Shown: positions 23,277 through 34,895, counted from the first letter of the stretch. The stretch: DNA of 64,000 nt from Pararge aegeria (GCF_905163445.1 NC_053184.1:4836001-4900000); one strand, 5' to 3'. Notes: generated from the letters alone by a model not told the origin. Made by a program: numbers and translations.

Positions 23277-24833
23277 AGTATATAATTGTAAATTTTGAAG
23301 TTTGGAGGTTCGTAAGATACATTTTTGTAAATTAATATAAGTAAGTTCTCTCCTCTTCTCCTCTGTTAGGTTCGAACTAGTCGTAAATCTTTATCATCAT
23401 CATAAGTTCAACCAGTTTACGTCCACTGATGGACTTAGAATAATTCGGCGTCACTCATGCTTGTTAGTGATAGTTCGAATTCTCATAAAGGCAATGCTCT
23501 GTTATTTCCTACGTAGTGTAATACAGATTGTAATAACACTTAAGGTAGGATTTGCACAAGTGGTTGTGCCTTACCTATGTTTAAAACCAGCTGCAGTATG
23601 ACGCATGCTTCATTAAGCAGAACAAAATAATTTTATATATGTTTTTAATATAAATTATAATGCCCCCACGCTTAGATAGAATAAATAATAGTAAGAGCTT
23701 GAATTATAATGTAAAAACAACAACGAAAGATAAATTACCAGAAAAGATAATTAAACTTTAAGAGCTGATTTCACCATACACTATTTGTTAATTAGCGAGC
23801 AATATCAGGCCTTGTACATTTTCCTGAGACGTTATAGTATTTAGATCTCTGATCTGTACTACGTTACTAATTAAATGTTTCGATACTAAAAAAAATCCGA
23901 ACAATCATAACAGCTCACTGGAATAGGTTTTAAAGTTATACTTCAATTGGCGCGTTAGAGGCAAATTATGAGCGCGCACACCGTCACAAAAGACACCCTG
24001 AAGTTAGCTATAGTCAATATTTTTGTTTTTAAAAAAAAAAGGTTTAGAGTGTGCACTTTCAATTGTCAAAGTGTGCGGGCTCATTCCGGTGATTTAATTA
24101 AATTCAATTGTAAAAAAATCTAAAATTTTCATGTTGAGTAAAACTTGGTTTTCCGATGATGAGAGAACTAGATAATGCGTTATATAATAAAAATAAAACT
24201 TTCAATGTATTAAAACTTTTTTTCTATTGTTTCGTTTTTTCTACAAACTTAGAATAACGCGAAAAATAAAAAAAAAATATTTTGCTATGCTAAAGAATTA
24301 TAACTTCTAACGCGTGTACATACGTACACACACGTTTTTCTTTTATGTTTTAAACGATTAATATACTCGCGGTACCCTTCCTGTAGAATGGGGCTACGAA
24401 ATTTTTCAAATCTGACTTGTAGTTCCAGAGATAAGCGCGATCGAACAAAAAAACTTTCAGCTTTTCTTCAGCTTTATTAATAGTATTGATTACAAATAAC
24501 CCAGTATCGTAGTAGTGAAACTAAATCATTGTTACACAAGCGTCGCATTTACATAGTAATCATGACGATGCGATTTATTAATGATACATCGCAGTCCCCA
24601 CAACTACAAGTCATAAACCTTAAACTTTTATAGTGGAAATGGAAGCTCGTTAATGTCGCGCTAACCTTCAGCTACATCCTGAACCGATTTTGCGGTGTCC
24701 AAATATATTCGCTTAATTACATACAATGTAAACTATAATAAAGCTTGACTCGAGAACTAGCTAGCAGTACCTAATTAAGTTCAATGAATGAACTATACCG
24801 TTCGAATATATTTTACATGTATATTAAATCTTT
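23277..24833. other. Stretch without a recognised gene
   Basis: About 23391-23455 has CATCATCATAAGTTCAACCAG and TCCACTGATGGACTTAG, a degraded piece of the LINE tail type seen at 30493. The rest is AT-rich. About 24390-24490 resembles the left end of repeat Q (TCTGACTTGTAGTTCCAGAG). Confidence 0.35.
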
Positions 24834-25079
24834 ACGTATAATAAAATTGGAGTGTCTCTTTGTAATATTGAAATAACTGTTTTTTACTACATGTATATAA
24901 ATACGGTATATACACCAAAGTAACATTTTTTACGATTCTTGCCTGCTTGTCAGTCTGTTTGTTCCGGCTAATTTCTGAAATAGCTGGACCGATTAGACGG
25001 AACATTTATTGGCAGGTAGCTGATTTAATAAGGAGTAACTTAGGCTACGTTTATTGCAGAAAAAATCTTTTTGTTTAGA
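24834..25079 (+). repeat. Interspersed repeat, second copy
   Basis: Starts ACGTATAATAAAATTGGAG, then GCTTGTCAGTCTGTTTGTTCC, CTGGACCGATTAGACGG and AACTTAGGCTACG. It is related to 22160-22440. Confidence 0.45.
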
Positions 25080-25330
25080 AAAATAAAGTAATGTTGCAAT
25101 GTCCAAGTACTGTCCAGTACCGTGGGCTGCTCACGCGCATGCCATCACTGGGTCGTCATTTCGGGCGCCTACCACCACCTGTCTACTGGTCTCCAGGACC
25201 TTGCTGCTCCAGCGTTCATCGGTTCTCCGAGCTATGATAACTAGATGCCGTCATAAAAATCCTGCATCGCCCTAACGAAGTGTTCACAGAAATTCACCCG
25301 CGCGAAAATCTTCCTTAAGTTACGGCCGAG
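25080..25330. other. GC-richer patch, possible retroelement relic
   Basis: CACCACCTGTCTACTGGTC, TCCAGCGTTCATCGGTTCTCC. It shares CATCGGTTnTCCGAGC with a patch near 37555. Both could be relics of the same element; no frame is intact. Confidence 0.25.
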
Positions 25331-25549
25331 CCTATCACCATATTCCAATTATCAGTAAAAGTGGTCGAAACTGCCCATTAATTTGGGTATGTTTTCAGTA
25401 TTTCATAGATAGCGGCAAAATGTATTAAGATAACGGGATTCAATCCAGTTAATCAACATCAAAGAGCTTATTAGATAATTAATTGGTGGTAGCTATTACA
25501 TTTTTAAACATAAGTCAGAAACATTAGCCTCTGTAATTAAGTATATAAT

Positions 25550-25921
25550 CTTATACTAATACTCGTATATAAAGCGGAAAAGTTTTTTTGTTTACTTGAA
25601 CGCCATGACCTCAGGAACTACTGGTCCGATTTGAAAAATTCTTTCAGTATTGGATAGTCCATTTATCGAGAAAGGCTATTATAAAAAAAAATCCATGCTA
25701 GGACCAATAGGAGCATAGCACCAATTAAGAATGTTTCAAAATCGGGTTTTTTTCCCTATTGAGACATTCCGCTGCGTGCGCTGCGTAAAAGTTTAAAGTT
25801 TCGATAAAATCATGAACGACAAAGGTGTTCCTCTTTAAGTTTCTAAAAAAAAGTCCACGACAGCATGTCTACCTTTAAAGGTTGCCTTATACGCGAACAA
25901 AGTCGCGAGGGACCGCTAGTT
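25550..25921 (+). mobile_element. Helitron-like non-autonomous element
   Basis: Starts CTTATACTAATACTCGTATA and ends CGAACAAAGTCGCGAGGG then GACCGCTAGTT, the 3' signature shared with copies at 41184 and 43296. Confidence 0.45.
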
Positions 25922-25952
25922 ATTATGTAAATTGCAACTAGCTCTACTGCCT

Positions 25953-26275
25953 CTGCCTCGTTGGTCTAGTCGTTACAATTTTCAACTGAGGATCACGAGG
26001 TCCTGATTTCGAATCTTTGGCCTGGCCAAAATATTACAAACGATTTTTTCAACCAGCCCGGAGTTAGGTAGTTGGCGGACGTGCGTCGAAGAGCACGTAA
26101 AGCTGTCTGTGTGCCACTTAATTGTGGTAGGTAATAGTCGTTAATTCCCATTGAACCGCGTTAAGTCGGCGTGGTGGGTCTATCGGTTCTAAAACCGTCT
26201 CTGCTGTGAGAGGCGAAGCCTTTGCCCAGCAGTGGGATGTTAATAGGTTTCGGATGATGAAATGATGAATACAGC
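25953..26275 (+). repeat. SINE-D/E, full-length copy
   Basis: Head CTCGTTGGTCTAGTCGTTAC, box B CCTGATTTCGAATC, middle GAAGAGCACGTAAAGCTGTC, and tail GTCGGCGTGGTGGGTCTATC, CTGCTGTGAGAGGC, GCCCAGCAGTGGGATG. It faces an opposite-strand relative at 26440-26705. Confidence 0.65.
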
Positions 26276-26439
26276 TTAACGGATATAATACATATAAGAA
26301 ATTCATTACGCGTACAAAACCCGGTTACTGATGCAGTAGAAGCTAGCGACATCGTGCAATTATACAATGACCTGAATGGCAAGAGCAACGATATTGGCAC
26401 TTTGTTTGAATGTTCCGATGAAATGCATTTATCATTCAT

Positions 26440-26705
26440 CTCTAGCCCGTTTCGCTGCTGCTCTCATAGGAGAGAGGGTTTAAGAGCATTGACCTACCAA
26501 GCTGCACCAATGTGGGTTGGCGGGCTTTAGCGATTATCACATGTAAGAGTGCTCTCCGAGCTTTAGGGATGGTGAGCGCCAATTTTCTAACTCCACACTG
26601 GGGACTGTGATGTTAATTTTACAAAAAAAAAAACAATCCGTCCTCGGAATCGAATGTTGGACCTTGTGAACCAAAGTTGACACTAACCACTAGGCTAACG
26701 AGGAA
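26440..26705 (-). repeat. SINE-E, full-length copy
   Basis: On the minus strand: CCTCGTTAGCCTAGTGGTTAG head, CGATTCCGAGGACGG, a T-run, CAGTCCCCAGTGTGGAG, AGAGCACTCTTACATGTG, ACATTGGTGCAGCTTGGTAGG and ACCCTCTCTCCTATGAGAG. Related 3' fragment at 61285-61375. Confidence 0.65.
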
Positions 26706-26999
26706 GTTACTCATATTAGACAGAAATCCAGGTACGAAGAGTACATCATTAAAGATAAAGGCAACGCTGCCATTATTATAGATACATCTATGTAGCTGTT
26801 GCCCGTGACTTCGTTCGCCTTTGTTTTGAAAAACCCTTCCCAAATCATGCATTATTTAAGAAAAAATTTCATTGCCATAAAAAGGTATTAGTGAGTTGAC
26901 CTAAAAAGATAAAATATGCTGTCACGAAACTTTTTAGAATCCTAAAAGGAGAACAATTCGGTTATATTAGATTTTCGCGCAATTGTAATAGTTTTCTCG

Positions 27000-27360
27000 A
27001 TAAGTGGCCTACCAATTCAAAAAACCATTTAACAATTTCAATTCAAACGCGTAGTTTCTGTGATAAGCGCGTTCAACAAAACTAAGAAAAACTTTAGCTT
27101 TGATAAACGACTAAGACACCGGGAGGTATCTTTGCAGCGTTCGAGTCCATGTAGGAGTGACGTTCATCGAAAATGCAGTCGTATTTATATCAAAATACCC
27201 ACCAAACAATGTTCAAACATTGGTGGTTAATCAATTATAAATTTAATTGTTTCTTGAAAACTATCTATTAACTATTTAATAAAATATCTGGCAAATATGA
27301 ATTTATAGTTATCAAAAGTTTAATTATTTACCCACTTTATAAATTTACTGTAACACGTTA
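27000..27360 (+). repeat. Repeat Q, copy 1
   Basis: GATAAACGACTAAGACACCG, GGGAGGTATCTTTGCAGCG, ATTGTTTCTTGAAAACTATC and TAAATTTACTGTAAC occur in the same order at 32530-32840 and, partly, at 46968-47280. Confidence 0.65.
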
Positions 27361-27717
27361 CAATATTAGTATATGTATATAAATATAAAACTACATTACA
27401 CACATACACTAAACACAGTTTCGCCTGTTTACCGGGAATTAGAGCACCACATACTATATTAAGTGAATATTCGAAAACGGTTCCGATTGCGAGCGTAGAA
27501 TAACTTACCTAATGGTACTGAATGAGAGCATATCTTATCGCAACACATTAGAACAGGAACCAAAGGACGTACCGTTCCGCTTTCACTGTTATACGAGAAA
27601 TAAGAGCACGCACTTTGTTGTTTCCATTATATGTAATGTGACTCTGAAGCTACCATACAATATAGTGCCATTATTTCTTTTGATATATCATATATTTATA
27701 TACATTTATGTCCTTTT
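27361..27717. other. AT-rich stretch, extension of repeat Q
   Basis: AACCAAAGGACGTACCGTTC and TTTCACT blocks near 27558-27590 resemble ACTGTCCAAAGGACGTATTA at 30952-30990, suggesting that the repeat extends beyond its core. No gene. Confidence 0.3.
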
Positions 27718-27805
27718 TAAAGCGGTGATAGCCCAGTGGGTAGGACTTGGACTTCACATTCTGGGAGTCAGAGTTCGAATCCAAGCACGCACCTCTAACT
27801 AAATT
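27718..27805 (+). repeat. SINE-C head
   Basis: AAAGCGGTGATAGCCCAGTG, GGACTTCACATTCTGGG, GAGTTCGAATCCAAGC and CACGCACCTCTAAC are a clean A-box and B-box head without body. Confidence 0.6.
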
Positions 27806-28257
27806 CATATTTTGCATTCTGAAACTTAAGGTACCAACTGAGTCGATTTGAACTCGGTTGGCAGATACAATTACGTAATGAAGAATAATGGTTAGGGCGT
27901 TATTTAATTATGCTGGCAACTTTCCACAGTGGCTAGCTTAATTCGGTGACAACTGAGGTACAGAATAACCCTAACTAACCTATGGCTAACCTGTTAGTGT
28001 GGTCGGCAGTTTTATCAAAACCATAGCCGTAATCGTTAGAAAGTTTTCAATCAAAATTTTCGACCATAAAAATACTACCAGCTGAGTCTAAAATACGGGT
28101 ATAATAAGCAGCAGACCTGCGATATATGTATGGAAAACGTGCTGGTACCGGGAGAAGTGTTCACTTAGTCTCTTCACTATTCCCAACTTAACTTGTAACG
28201 GCCTCAGTGATCTAGCACTTAGCATGTTTTACTATGTATCAGGCACAGAATACTGAG

Positions 28258-28441
28258 TTCGACTCATAGGACAGTCTAGAAACACACGTAATACAGCTTC
28301 CCATGTTGCAGCGCCCAAAATACGTCAATAAATTGGAGACAAAACACTTGGGTTTGATTCATAGGACATTCCCGAGAAATTCGTATTACAGCTTCATAAG
28401 TTGCAATGCTAAAATGACGTAAATCAATTGGAGACAAACAC
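28258..28441 (+). repeat. Two direct repeats, about 92 bp each
   Basis: TTCGACTCATAGGAC to AATTGGAGACAAAACAC (28258-28346) recurs as TTTGATTCATAGGAC to AATTGGAGACAAACAC (28351-28443). A decayed tRNA-like head precedes it at 28200-28265 (CTCAGTGATCTAGCACTTAG). Confidence 0.6.
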
Positions 28442-28549
28442 AAAGTGACAACAGTCTGTCCAGTGATAATAAAATAGAGGTAATTGCATCGTCTACACCA
28501 CATTGGGCAACTAGCCACGATGACAGGTTAGGAACGAAGTTATTTTGAA

Positions 28550-28775
28550 GCACCACACTTTATCCCTTGATTGCAGTGTCACCTGGTGGTAAGTGATGGT
28601 GCAGACTAAGATGGTAGCGGGCTAAACTGTGATAGCATGGCAGCGTTAAGCGTTAATCGCGGTGCGGCACGATTTTGTAGGTAGAGTGGTTTCTAACCAC
28701 GGTCGATTCCTCCCACCCGACAAGACCTGAAAAACTATTCAAATTAAAAATTCGGATGTCGAACCCGGGACTTAT
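28550..28775 (-). repeat. SINE-B copy
   Basis: CACCACACTTTATCCCTTGA, CACCTGGTGGTAAGTGATGG, GATGGTAGCGGGCTAAAC, AACCACGGTCGATTCCTCCC and GATGTCGAACCCGGGAC are the reverse complement of SINE-B from tail to box B. Confidence 0.6.
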
Positions 28776-29749
28776 AAGTCGACAAAAGGAAGTGGCTGTC
28801 TTGAGACCTGAACCCTTGTTGAGTGCCATCTACATGAGTGCACAACTTGCGTAGGTCGTAAACTCGACGAAATTGAAAGGTTTAAAATACCATCATGTTT
28901 CTATGAACAATGTCTCTCGCAGATAAAACCTATTGTATATATATAGGTCTGTCAGTTCCGTTAAGAGATTTGTAAAGAGCTGATGAGTATTTTGTCTTTG
29001 AATGCCGAACCGCTGCGTATTATTATTCGGTTACTATGTCAATTTAAGAATTTATACTGTTGTTTGTGAAAGTTATCAATATTATTTTTTTATCCTTAGA
29101 TATATTATGAATTCGAAAGTACTGTTCGACTCACACCTAAGACGTTAAAAAAAAATATTTACAATCCTACCATGGAAATTTTTAAAAACCTTTATGCATG
29201 CTGAAAAAAATCGAGGGCAACAGTTAAAATGACGTGGATTTTCTCGACGCAGTTTGTTTGCATTGGTGCCGCGTCGCGGGAACAAGCTCATGATTAGGAG
29301 CCCCGAATTATTTCGAAACTAGTCGGGCATACTCCAACTTACCACTTAAATTAAAGCCGCTGTTTATTTATGATAATACTTTGATAATGTCACGTTTCAT
29401 GTTAAAGACACGGAATCAACACAAAAGATACGATCAGATACAACGACCTTAATTACATTACACGTATTTAATCTAAATTGTTTAAACATATTAAAACTCT
29501 ATTACTTTATCTGAATTCCAAAAACACGTTGGGTTAGCAAGCGTATTCTATATTTAGGAAACGATTTAATCATTCCATAAATGTTTTTTTTTTACAAATA
29601 GATTTAAGTTTAAATAATGATTTAAAGCAGTTTTTCCATCCACATAAAGAACAGAAAGAAATTCACACTCAGCACAGCTGCCTACGCAATCAAAAATTTG
29701 ACAGTTTGCTGACCTTGATACAGCTAGGCTTGTTTAACTTGAGTACTTA
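28776..29749. other. Stretch without a recognised gene
   Basis: No supported frame. A patch at 29232-29310 is GC-richer (GTGCCGCGTCGCGGGAAC) without recognisable content. Confidence 0.3.
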
Positions 29750-30118
29750 TACAACGTGTAAATGAAAACCGAAATAATACTTTGCAGGCTTTTACTGTAC
29801 TATCTCTGAGATTTATCTGTGAAACCGAAACGCTTAAAGGAAGAAATCAGATACAGCAAAATAAAATCAAGTGACTACTTGATTATGTACGCGTCGCGTA
29901 GCGTAGGTTATATGCGCATGACGGTCCTTCATCTTCAATAGGGTTGTCACAAGTACACACCCGACACTTAAAATGTTTTGAATTCGTTTGTATGGAAAAC
30001 AAAATATTCTTCTTGTGATTTAATATTTTTACAGGGTGACACCTTATGAAATATACCTGTGCGGGTGGCACAGTATTTTGTAATTTGGTTACACTTTGTA
30101 TAGCGGAATGTCCTATAC
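29750..30118 (+). repeat. Repeat R, copy 2
   Basis: GTAAATGAAAACCGAAATAA, CATCTTCAATAGGGTTG, TACGCGTCGCGTAGCGTAGG, TTAATATTTTTACAGGGTG and CCTTATGAAATATACCTG match copy 3 at 34490-34875 block by block. Confidence 0.7.
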
Positions 30119-30490
30119 GGGATCTAGTTATGGGGCAAAGCTGCTGAGCTATAACTCGAAAGTATTGGGGAAGGAATTTTCATTTTATGTTCTGCCTGTT
30201 TATTGCATACTTATCCCACAGTGGCATGCTCGGTGCTCTGGGTTTAATGCCAAGATAAGGTTTACCTAACCGAACCCAACGAATTCTTTACTCAGCTGCT
30301 GAGCTGTTGATTACCGGATCCTAAGGTCGAACAGTTCTCTTTAGAGTAGGCGTGGCCTTTATCCATAGGTACTAATATTAAAAGCAAAATTGTCTCTGTT
30401 GTCAGTGTCTCTTTTAAGAAATCGTAACAACTTTCGGATGGAGTAATTTTTTATAATGTGCAAGTTATTACTAGCCTTGTTTACCACCAC
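30119..30490. other. Stretch without a recognised gene
   Basis: About 30364-30470 has ACTAATATTAAAAGC and looks like the start of a truncated Helitron-like element. No coding sequence. Confidence 0.3.
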
Positions 30491-30492
30491 TG

Positions 30493-30728
30493 TCATCTCA
30501 TCATCAGCCTATTTTAGTTCACTACTGGACTAAGGCCGCTTCATTTGCACGCCATCTCAGTCTACTACTAGCATCCAGTTCTTCCCTGCAGCATTTACGA
30601 TATCATCCCTCCATCGAGCTGGTGGTCGGCCGATGCTTCTTTGTCCAGTGCGCGGTTGCCAATCCAGAATCACTCGGCTCCACCGCCTATCCTTCCTACG
30701 ACTACATGTGCCCCGCCCAGCTCAATTG
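30493..30728 (-). mobile_element. LINE ORF2 C-terminal fragment
   Basis: On the minus strand it reads RWSRVILDWQPRTGQRSIG, then GRPPARWRDDIVNAAGKNW, the W.PR..R..GRP..RW.DDI...AG..W pattern common at the end of RTE/CR1-like LINE reverse transcriptases. The 3' end near 30500 has TCATCATCAGCC on the plus strand. Truncated at the 5' side and probably dead. Confidence 0.6.
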
Positions 30729-31179
30729 AATTTCACTGTACTTGTTCTATATTAGCCTGGTGAATTAAAGAAATACCTGTAAGACTATACGTGCCATTTC
30801 GTTGTTCGAACGTAAAGTGCTTACAAAGGGCAAACGGTCGACAGAGATATCATAAAAGTCGTTAAGTCAGCTATCCCACGCACAGTCGCCGAAACAAAAG
30901 GCCAAATTACAGTACAGCGAAACCGTGTCACAGTCAGTCACTACATTAGAAAACTGTCCAAAGGACGTATTAGTTCCACTTTCACTTAGCAATTTTACAC
31001 TTTTTCAAAAGGACACACGCCTTTGTTAGTTATATGCCACTGCGATATATTGGAATAGTTAAGAGTATCTTTGTTACGATAGTTATGTATTCAAAACAAT
31101 ATTTTTCTTTTGTATATTGCATTTCTTTACTGCTTTCCAACTTTTGACAAATAGCATACATTATAATATTCCACTACAA
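30729..31179. other. Stretch without a recognised gene
   Basis: About 30930-31020 resembles 27540-27620 (repeat Q surroundings). Otherwise nothing. Confidence 0.3.
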
Positions 31180-31424
31180 GTTGAAGTTTGACTGCCATCT
31201 TACCTGGTGGTAACTGATGATATAATATTGTATGGTATGGTATCGGGCTAATCTATTAAGGATGTGGCAATTACGTTTAACCCATACCCTAATAGGTTTC
31301 TACGCGGCATTGTACCGTAACGCTAAATCGCTTGGAGGCACGTCTTTGTTGGTAGGGTGGTAGCCACGGCCAAAGTCTCAAAAGATCATACCACAGAAAA
31401 TTCAAAAAAATTTGGAAAATCCAA
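31180..31424 (-). repeat. SINE-B copy
   Basis: CCACTACAAGTTGAAGTTTG, ACCTGGTGGTAACTGATG, TATCGGGCTAATCTATTAAG, CGTAACGCTAAATCGCTTGG and GGTGGTAGCCACGGCCAAAG are the family blocks on the minus strand. Its 5' part is cut by the MITE at 31425. Confidence 0.55.
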
Positions 31425-31978
31425 AAGTGCACGCCTCATAATCTTCGCCTCAAAAAATTTTTTTTAACTGAAACTTTCAATGCTCATTTCAATTTTTTTT
31501 TTTCATATTAATTATTATTCATTTTTTGTAAACAAGATACGGGAATGTCATAATGATTGCACATTGAAAGTTACAATTAATATTAGCTAGAATAATTACA
31601 TGGAAATTTAACGACAGTGAATTGAACGCTCATATTAACTAAGAAATTATGTCGTGTGTTACTGTAGATAATTAAAAAAAAATTATTCCGATACGATCAT
31701 TTTTTCGACCAATTTTGATGCCACATACACCCGTCCATACACGGACGTCCAGAAAAGATTATGTTTAATGTTATTATTTACTATGTTAAACAAAAAAAAT
31801 GTTATTGAAATGTATTTTATGTGCCTGACAAATTATTTGACTTGATATTAGTGTACTCAAATTAACCTGTAAGTGCAATATAAATAACAAAAAATCTATT
31901 TCAGTTTCGAGAAAACTGCTTTTTTTGAAATGTCGAGAGTAGAGCACAACCTCAACGCTTCGCTTATGAGGCGTGCAA
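31425..31978. mobile_element. MITE with TGCACGCCTCATAA ends
   Basis: TGCACGCCTCATAA at the left and its exact reverse complement TTATGAGGCGTGCA at the right, with subterminal A/T-rich blocks. It lies inside a SINE-B. No target duplication was resolved, so the superfamily is open. Confidence 0.55.
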
Positions 31979-32235
31979 TAAAATATCATAATGCATCTGT
32001 TACTGAGAAGTATTTGCAACAATAACTTATTTAACCTTTAACAGTGGACGCTTAATTTTTGGACAGACCCTGTTTAAACTAGAATACCTGTGCGTTGTTT
32101 GTTTATGACATCGGATAACGTAAAGGAAGGGGCCTTTACTGAAGTTTGGTTGTTAAACTTGAAGCTACTGAGACACGTCCGCGGGGGATGGTAAGAAATG
32201 TTATTTTAAGAAATCAGCAATACACAAAGGTTCGA

Positions 32236-32521
32236 GGTTAAGTTAATAAATAAATAAATAAATAAATAAATATACTACGACAATACACACATCGCCACCT
32301 AGCCCCAAAGTAAGCATAGCTTGTGTTATGGGTACTAAGATGACTGATGAATATTTTTATGAATTATATATACATAAATACTTAGAAAATACATATAAAC
32401 ACCCAGACACTGAAAAACACTTATTGCTCATCACACAAACATTTTCCAGTTGTGGGAATCGAACCCACGGCCTTGGACTCAGAAAACAGGGTCGCTGCCC
32501 ACTGCGCCAGTCGGCCGTCAA
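32236..32521 (-). repeat. SINE-A, full-length copy with AAAT tail
   Basis: On the minus strand: GACGGCCGACTGGCGCAGTG, CCAAGGCCGTGGGTTCGATT, CAGTGTCTGGGTGTTTATATG, CATCAGTCATCTTAGTACCC, GCTATGCTTACTTTGGGGCT, GGCGATGTGTGTATTGTCG and a TTTA-type tail (plus strand AAAT units at 32241-32273). The best copy of the family. Confidence 0.75.
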
Positions 32522-32529
32522 ATAAATAA

Positions 32530-32840
32530 TAGTGATAAACGACTAAGACACCGGGAGGTATCTTTGCATCGTTCGAGTCCATGAAGGACTGAGGTGCATC
32601 GATAGCATTATTTATATAGTCAAATTTATATCAAAATATCAACCAACTCAATGTCATGAACATTGGTTGTTAATCAAATATAATTTTAACTGTTTCTTGA
32701 AAACTATCTATTAACTAATTGATAATTATTAGGGTATTTGTAAAATCTTATCAAATCTATAGTTATAAAAAGGTTGGATATTTACCCACTCTATAAATTT
32801 ACTGTAAAAGTACTGTAAAGAATAGCGTAAACTAAACTTT
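32530..32840 (+). repeat. Repeat Q, copy 2
   Basis: GATAAACGACTAAGACACCG at the start, GTTTCTTGAAAACTATCTAT and TAAATTTACTGTAA at the end, as in copy 1 at 27080. It abuts the SINE-A at 32521. Confidence 0.65.
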
Positions 32841-33364
32841 TATTATTATGTAAACAATCTTTATATGTTGGTTATTTTAAATTTCAATTACTAATTTATA
32901 CTGATAATACTATCTCTTCCAAGAGAACACACTTCAATAAAGATACAAAATTATACCGAACTCGACGAAAATCATCAAAAAAAAATGCAAATTACAACAT
33001 CGCCTACTGAAATCGAATCCGGTCATGCCACGCTCTTAAGGTTCAGTGGCAAGGCTACATACTTGTGTTTCAATATGTAAATCTGTACAGGTTTAGCCGC
33101 CGCAAGGGATTTCCCAGCTACATAAATATACAGCTCAATCATAGCACAGCACACCTTTAGCATGGCGTATCCGGATGGAGGTATATTTTTACTTTCACTT
33201 TTCAAAGCGGCATCTACAAAGAAATAGGCTCGGCGTGACAAGTCCACTAACTATTCTTTTATGACACGAAAGGGATCGTATTACGTTCGATGTTATCTAA
33301 CTTATCTCATATGTTATCTATGCGCACATTATTTTCTTTGTACATTTGTTGAATTTAATTTTAA
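32841..33364. other. AT-rich stretch without a recognised gene
   Basis: A 74-codon minus-strand frame at 33023-33247 carries no domain I recognise. Confidence 0.3.
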
Positions 33365-33900
33365 TCCACTACAAGTTAGCGTGTGATTGCAATCCTACCT
33401 AGTAAATGGCTAACCTCTTAGATGGGGATAAGTTCTATATAAACAAATAAATAAAGTGAGTCTGGATTTTCGAAGTAAATTCTTCTTTATTGTCATTATT
33501 TGAACGATTGCACGAAAACCTATGTGTTTGTCTCCTTTGGATATTATAAAAATCCAAATCGCCCCTGCCGGAAATCGAAATCGAGACTCCGCTTATAAGA
33601 CCACAGTGCTCACCACTGCGACACTGAGCTCGTCAAATAGGGGTTAACTTGAAACAAATAGTAGTTTTAATTTAATTGTGAATAACTTAATTAAAGATTA
33701 AAACGTAAAGTCGATTTTAATTTTAACACCGAAACGACGATGTCGCGTAAAAACCGATTAGAGGTATGGGTTTAGTATAACTGCCATACCCCCTAATCGT
33801 TCATATAATGATAATAAAGAGGAAATTATATCGAAAATCCAGACTTTCACTTTATTTATTTGTTTAATATAGAACCTATCCCCTGGATCGCACTTATATT
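33365..33900. repeat. SINE-B fragments with a 92-bp inverted repeat
   Basis: TAATCCACTACAAGTTAGCG at 33365 is a SINE-B tail. TGGGGATAAGTTCTATAT to TTGAACGATT (33424-33515) returns inverted at 33801-33893 (GTTCATATAATG to ATAGAACCTATCCCC). Between the arms are a minus-strand SINE head (33560-33640, CGAGACTCCGCTTATAAG) and a plus-strand SINE-B part (33735-33800). Confidence 0.55.
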
Positions 33901-34489
33901 CTAACATTATCATATGGCGTAGTTTCGGAGCCTATTGAGTACAAACACACCAACAAACAAACAAACAAAAAAATCATTCCTCTTTATAATAAATGTATAT
34001 TAAAGAAGTAAAGATCGGTCAACAATTATATAATTGTGGAGCCACCTCGGAATCGGAAAGTTATACAGCGTTTTTCAAACTTCAACTGAGAGAACCTTTC
34101 AAATGGCAGTGCGTGACAAAACACTGAGTATCTATTGCGACTTTATTCAACGTTTATTTTTAAGCCTTAAATATGTCTTAATTCCACTCTCTTTTCTCAT
34201 TTCCGTAAATTCTGGAATTATGGATTCATGTAATTTACCAAAATCTGCTTCGATAATATAAACTTATTGGCATGTCCTTGACAAGTTATTAGCCTGAGCA
34301 TGTCATTCAAAAGATATTAATTAATTCAAGTTCAAGCTGAGCCTCTCAATATAACTATTTTTAGCTGGAATTCTCTGTTTGCGACGTGAAGAGAACCGAA
34401 TCGTTAAACGGATAACTGTATCGTAAAGCGGGCGATAAAACCAGTGACGTACTTCTCTTACTATATTATACATATAACTATACAATTTG
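33901..34489. other. AT-rich stretch without a recognised gene
   Basis: A 75-codon frame at 34034-34261 has no recognisable motif. ACAAACAAACAAACAAA at about 33953 is a short simple repeat. Confidence 0.3.
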
Positions 34490-34875
34490 TAAATGAAAAC
34501 TAAAATAATACTTCACAGGCTTTAGAGGTACATTATGTACCATCTCTGAGACTTATATGTGAAACACAAAAAGTTTTTGAGTAAACCGCTGCCACAAATT
34601 TTACTGAAAAAAATGTGATACAACCCTAACATCACATGCAAAATTAAAATCATGTGACTCCTGTTACTTTTATTAGGTACGCGTCGCGTATCGTAGGTAC
34701 TATGCGCGTGTCGGTCTTTTATCTTCAATAGGGTTGCAATAAGTAAAAACTGAAAATGCTTTGAATTATTTTGTATGAAAGATATATATGCTTCTATTAG
34801 TTTAATATTTTTACAGGGTTTCCTTATGAAATATACTTATACATCTTTTAACATTATTTCTTAATTCGGTTACAC
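34490..34875 (+). repeat. Repeat R, copy 3
   Basis: GTAAATGAAAACTAAAATAA, ACGCGTCGCGTATCGTAGG, CTTCAATAGGGTTGC and TTAATATTTTTACAGGGTTT. Longer than copy 2 by an insertion near 34580-34640. Confidence 0.7.
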
Positions 34876-34895
34876 GTTGTAAATTATGTATTACG

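Noticed and set aside
32241..32273. AAAT microsatellite as an independent feature
   Set aside because: It is the tail of the adjacent SINE-A copy, so it is described there.
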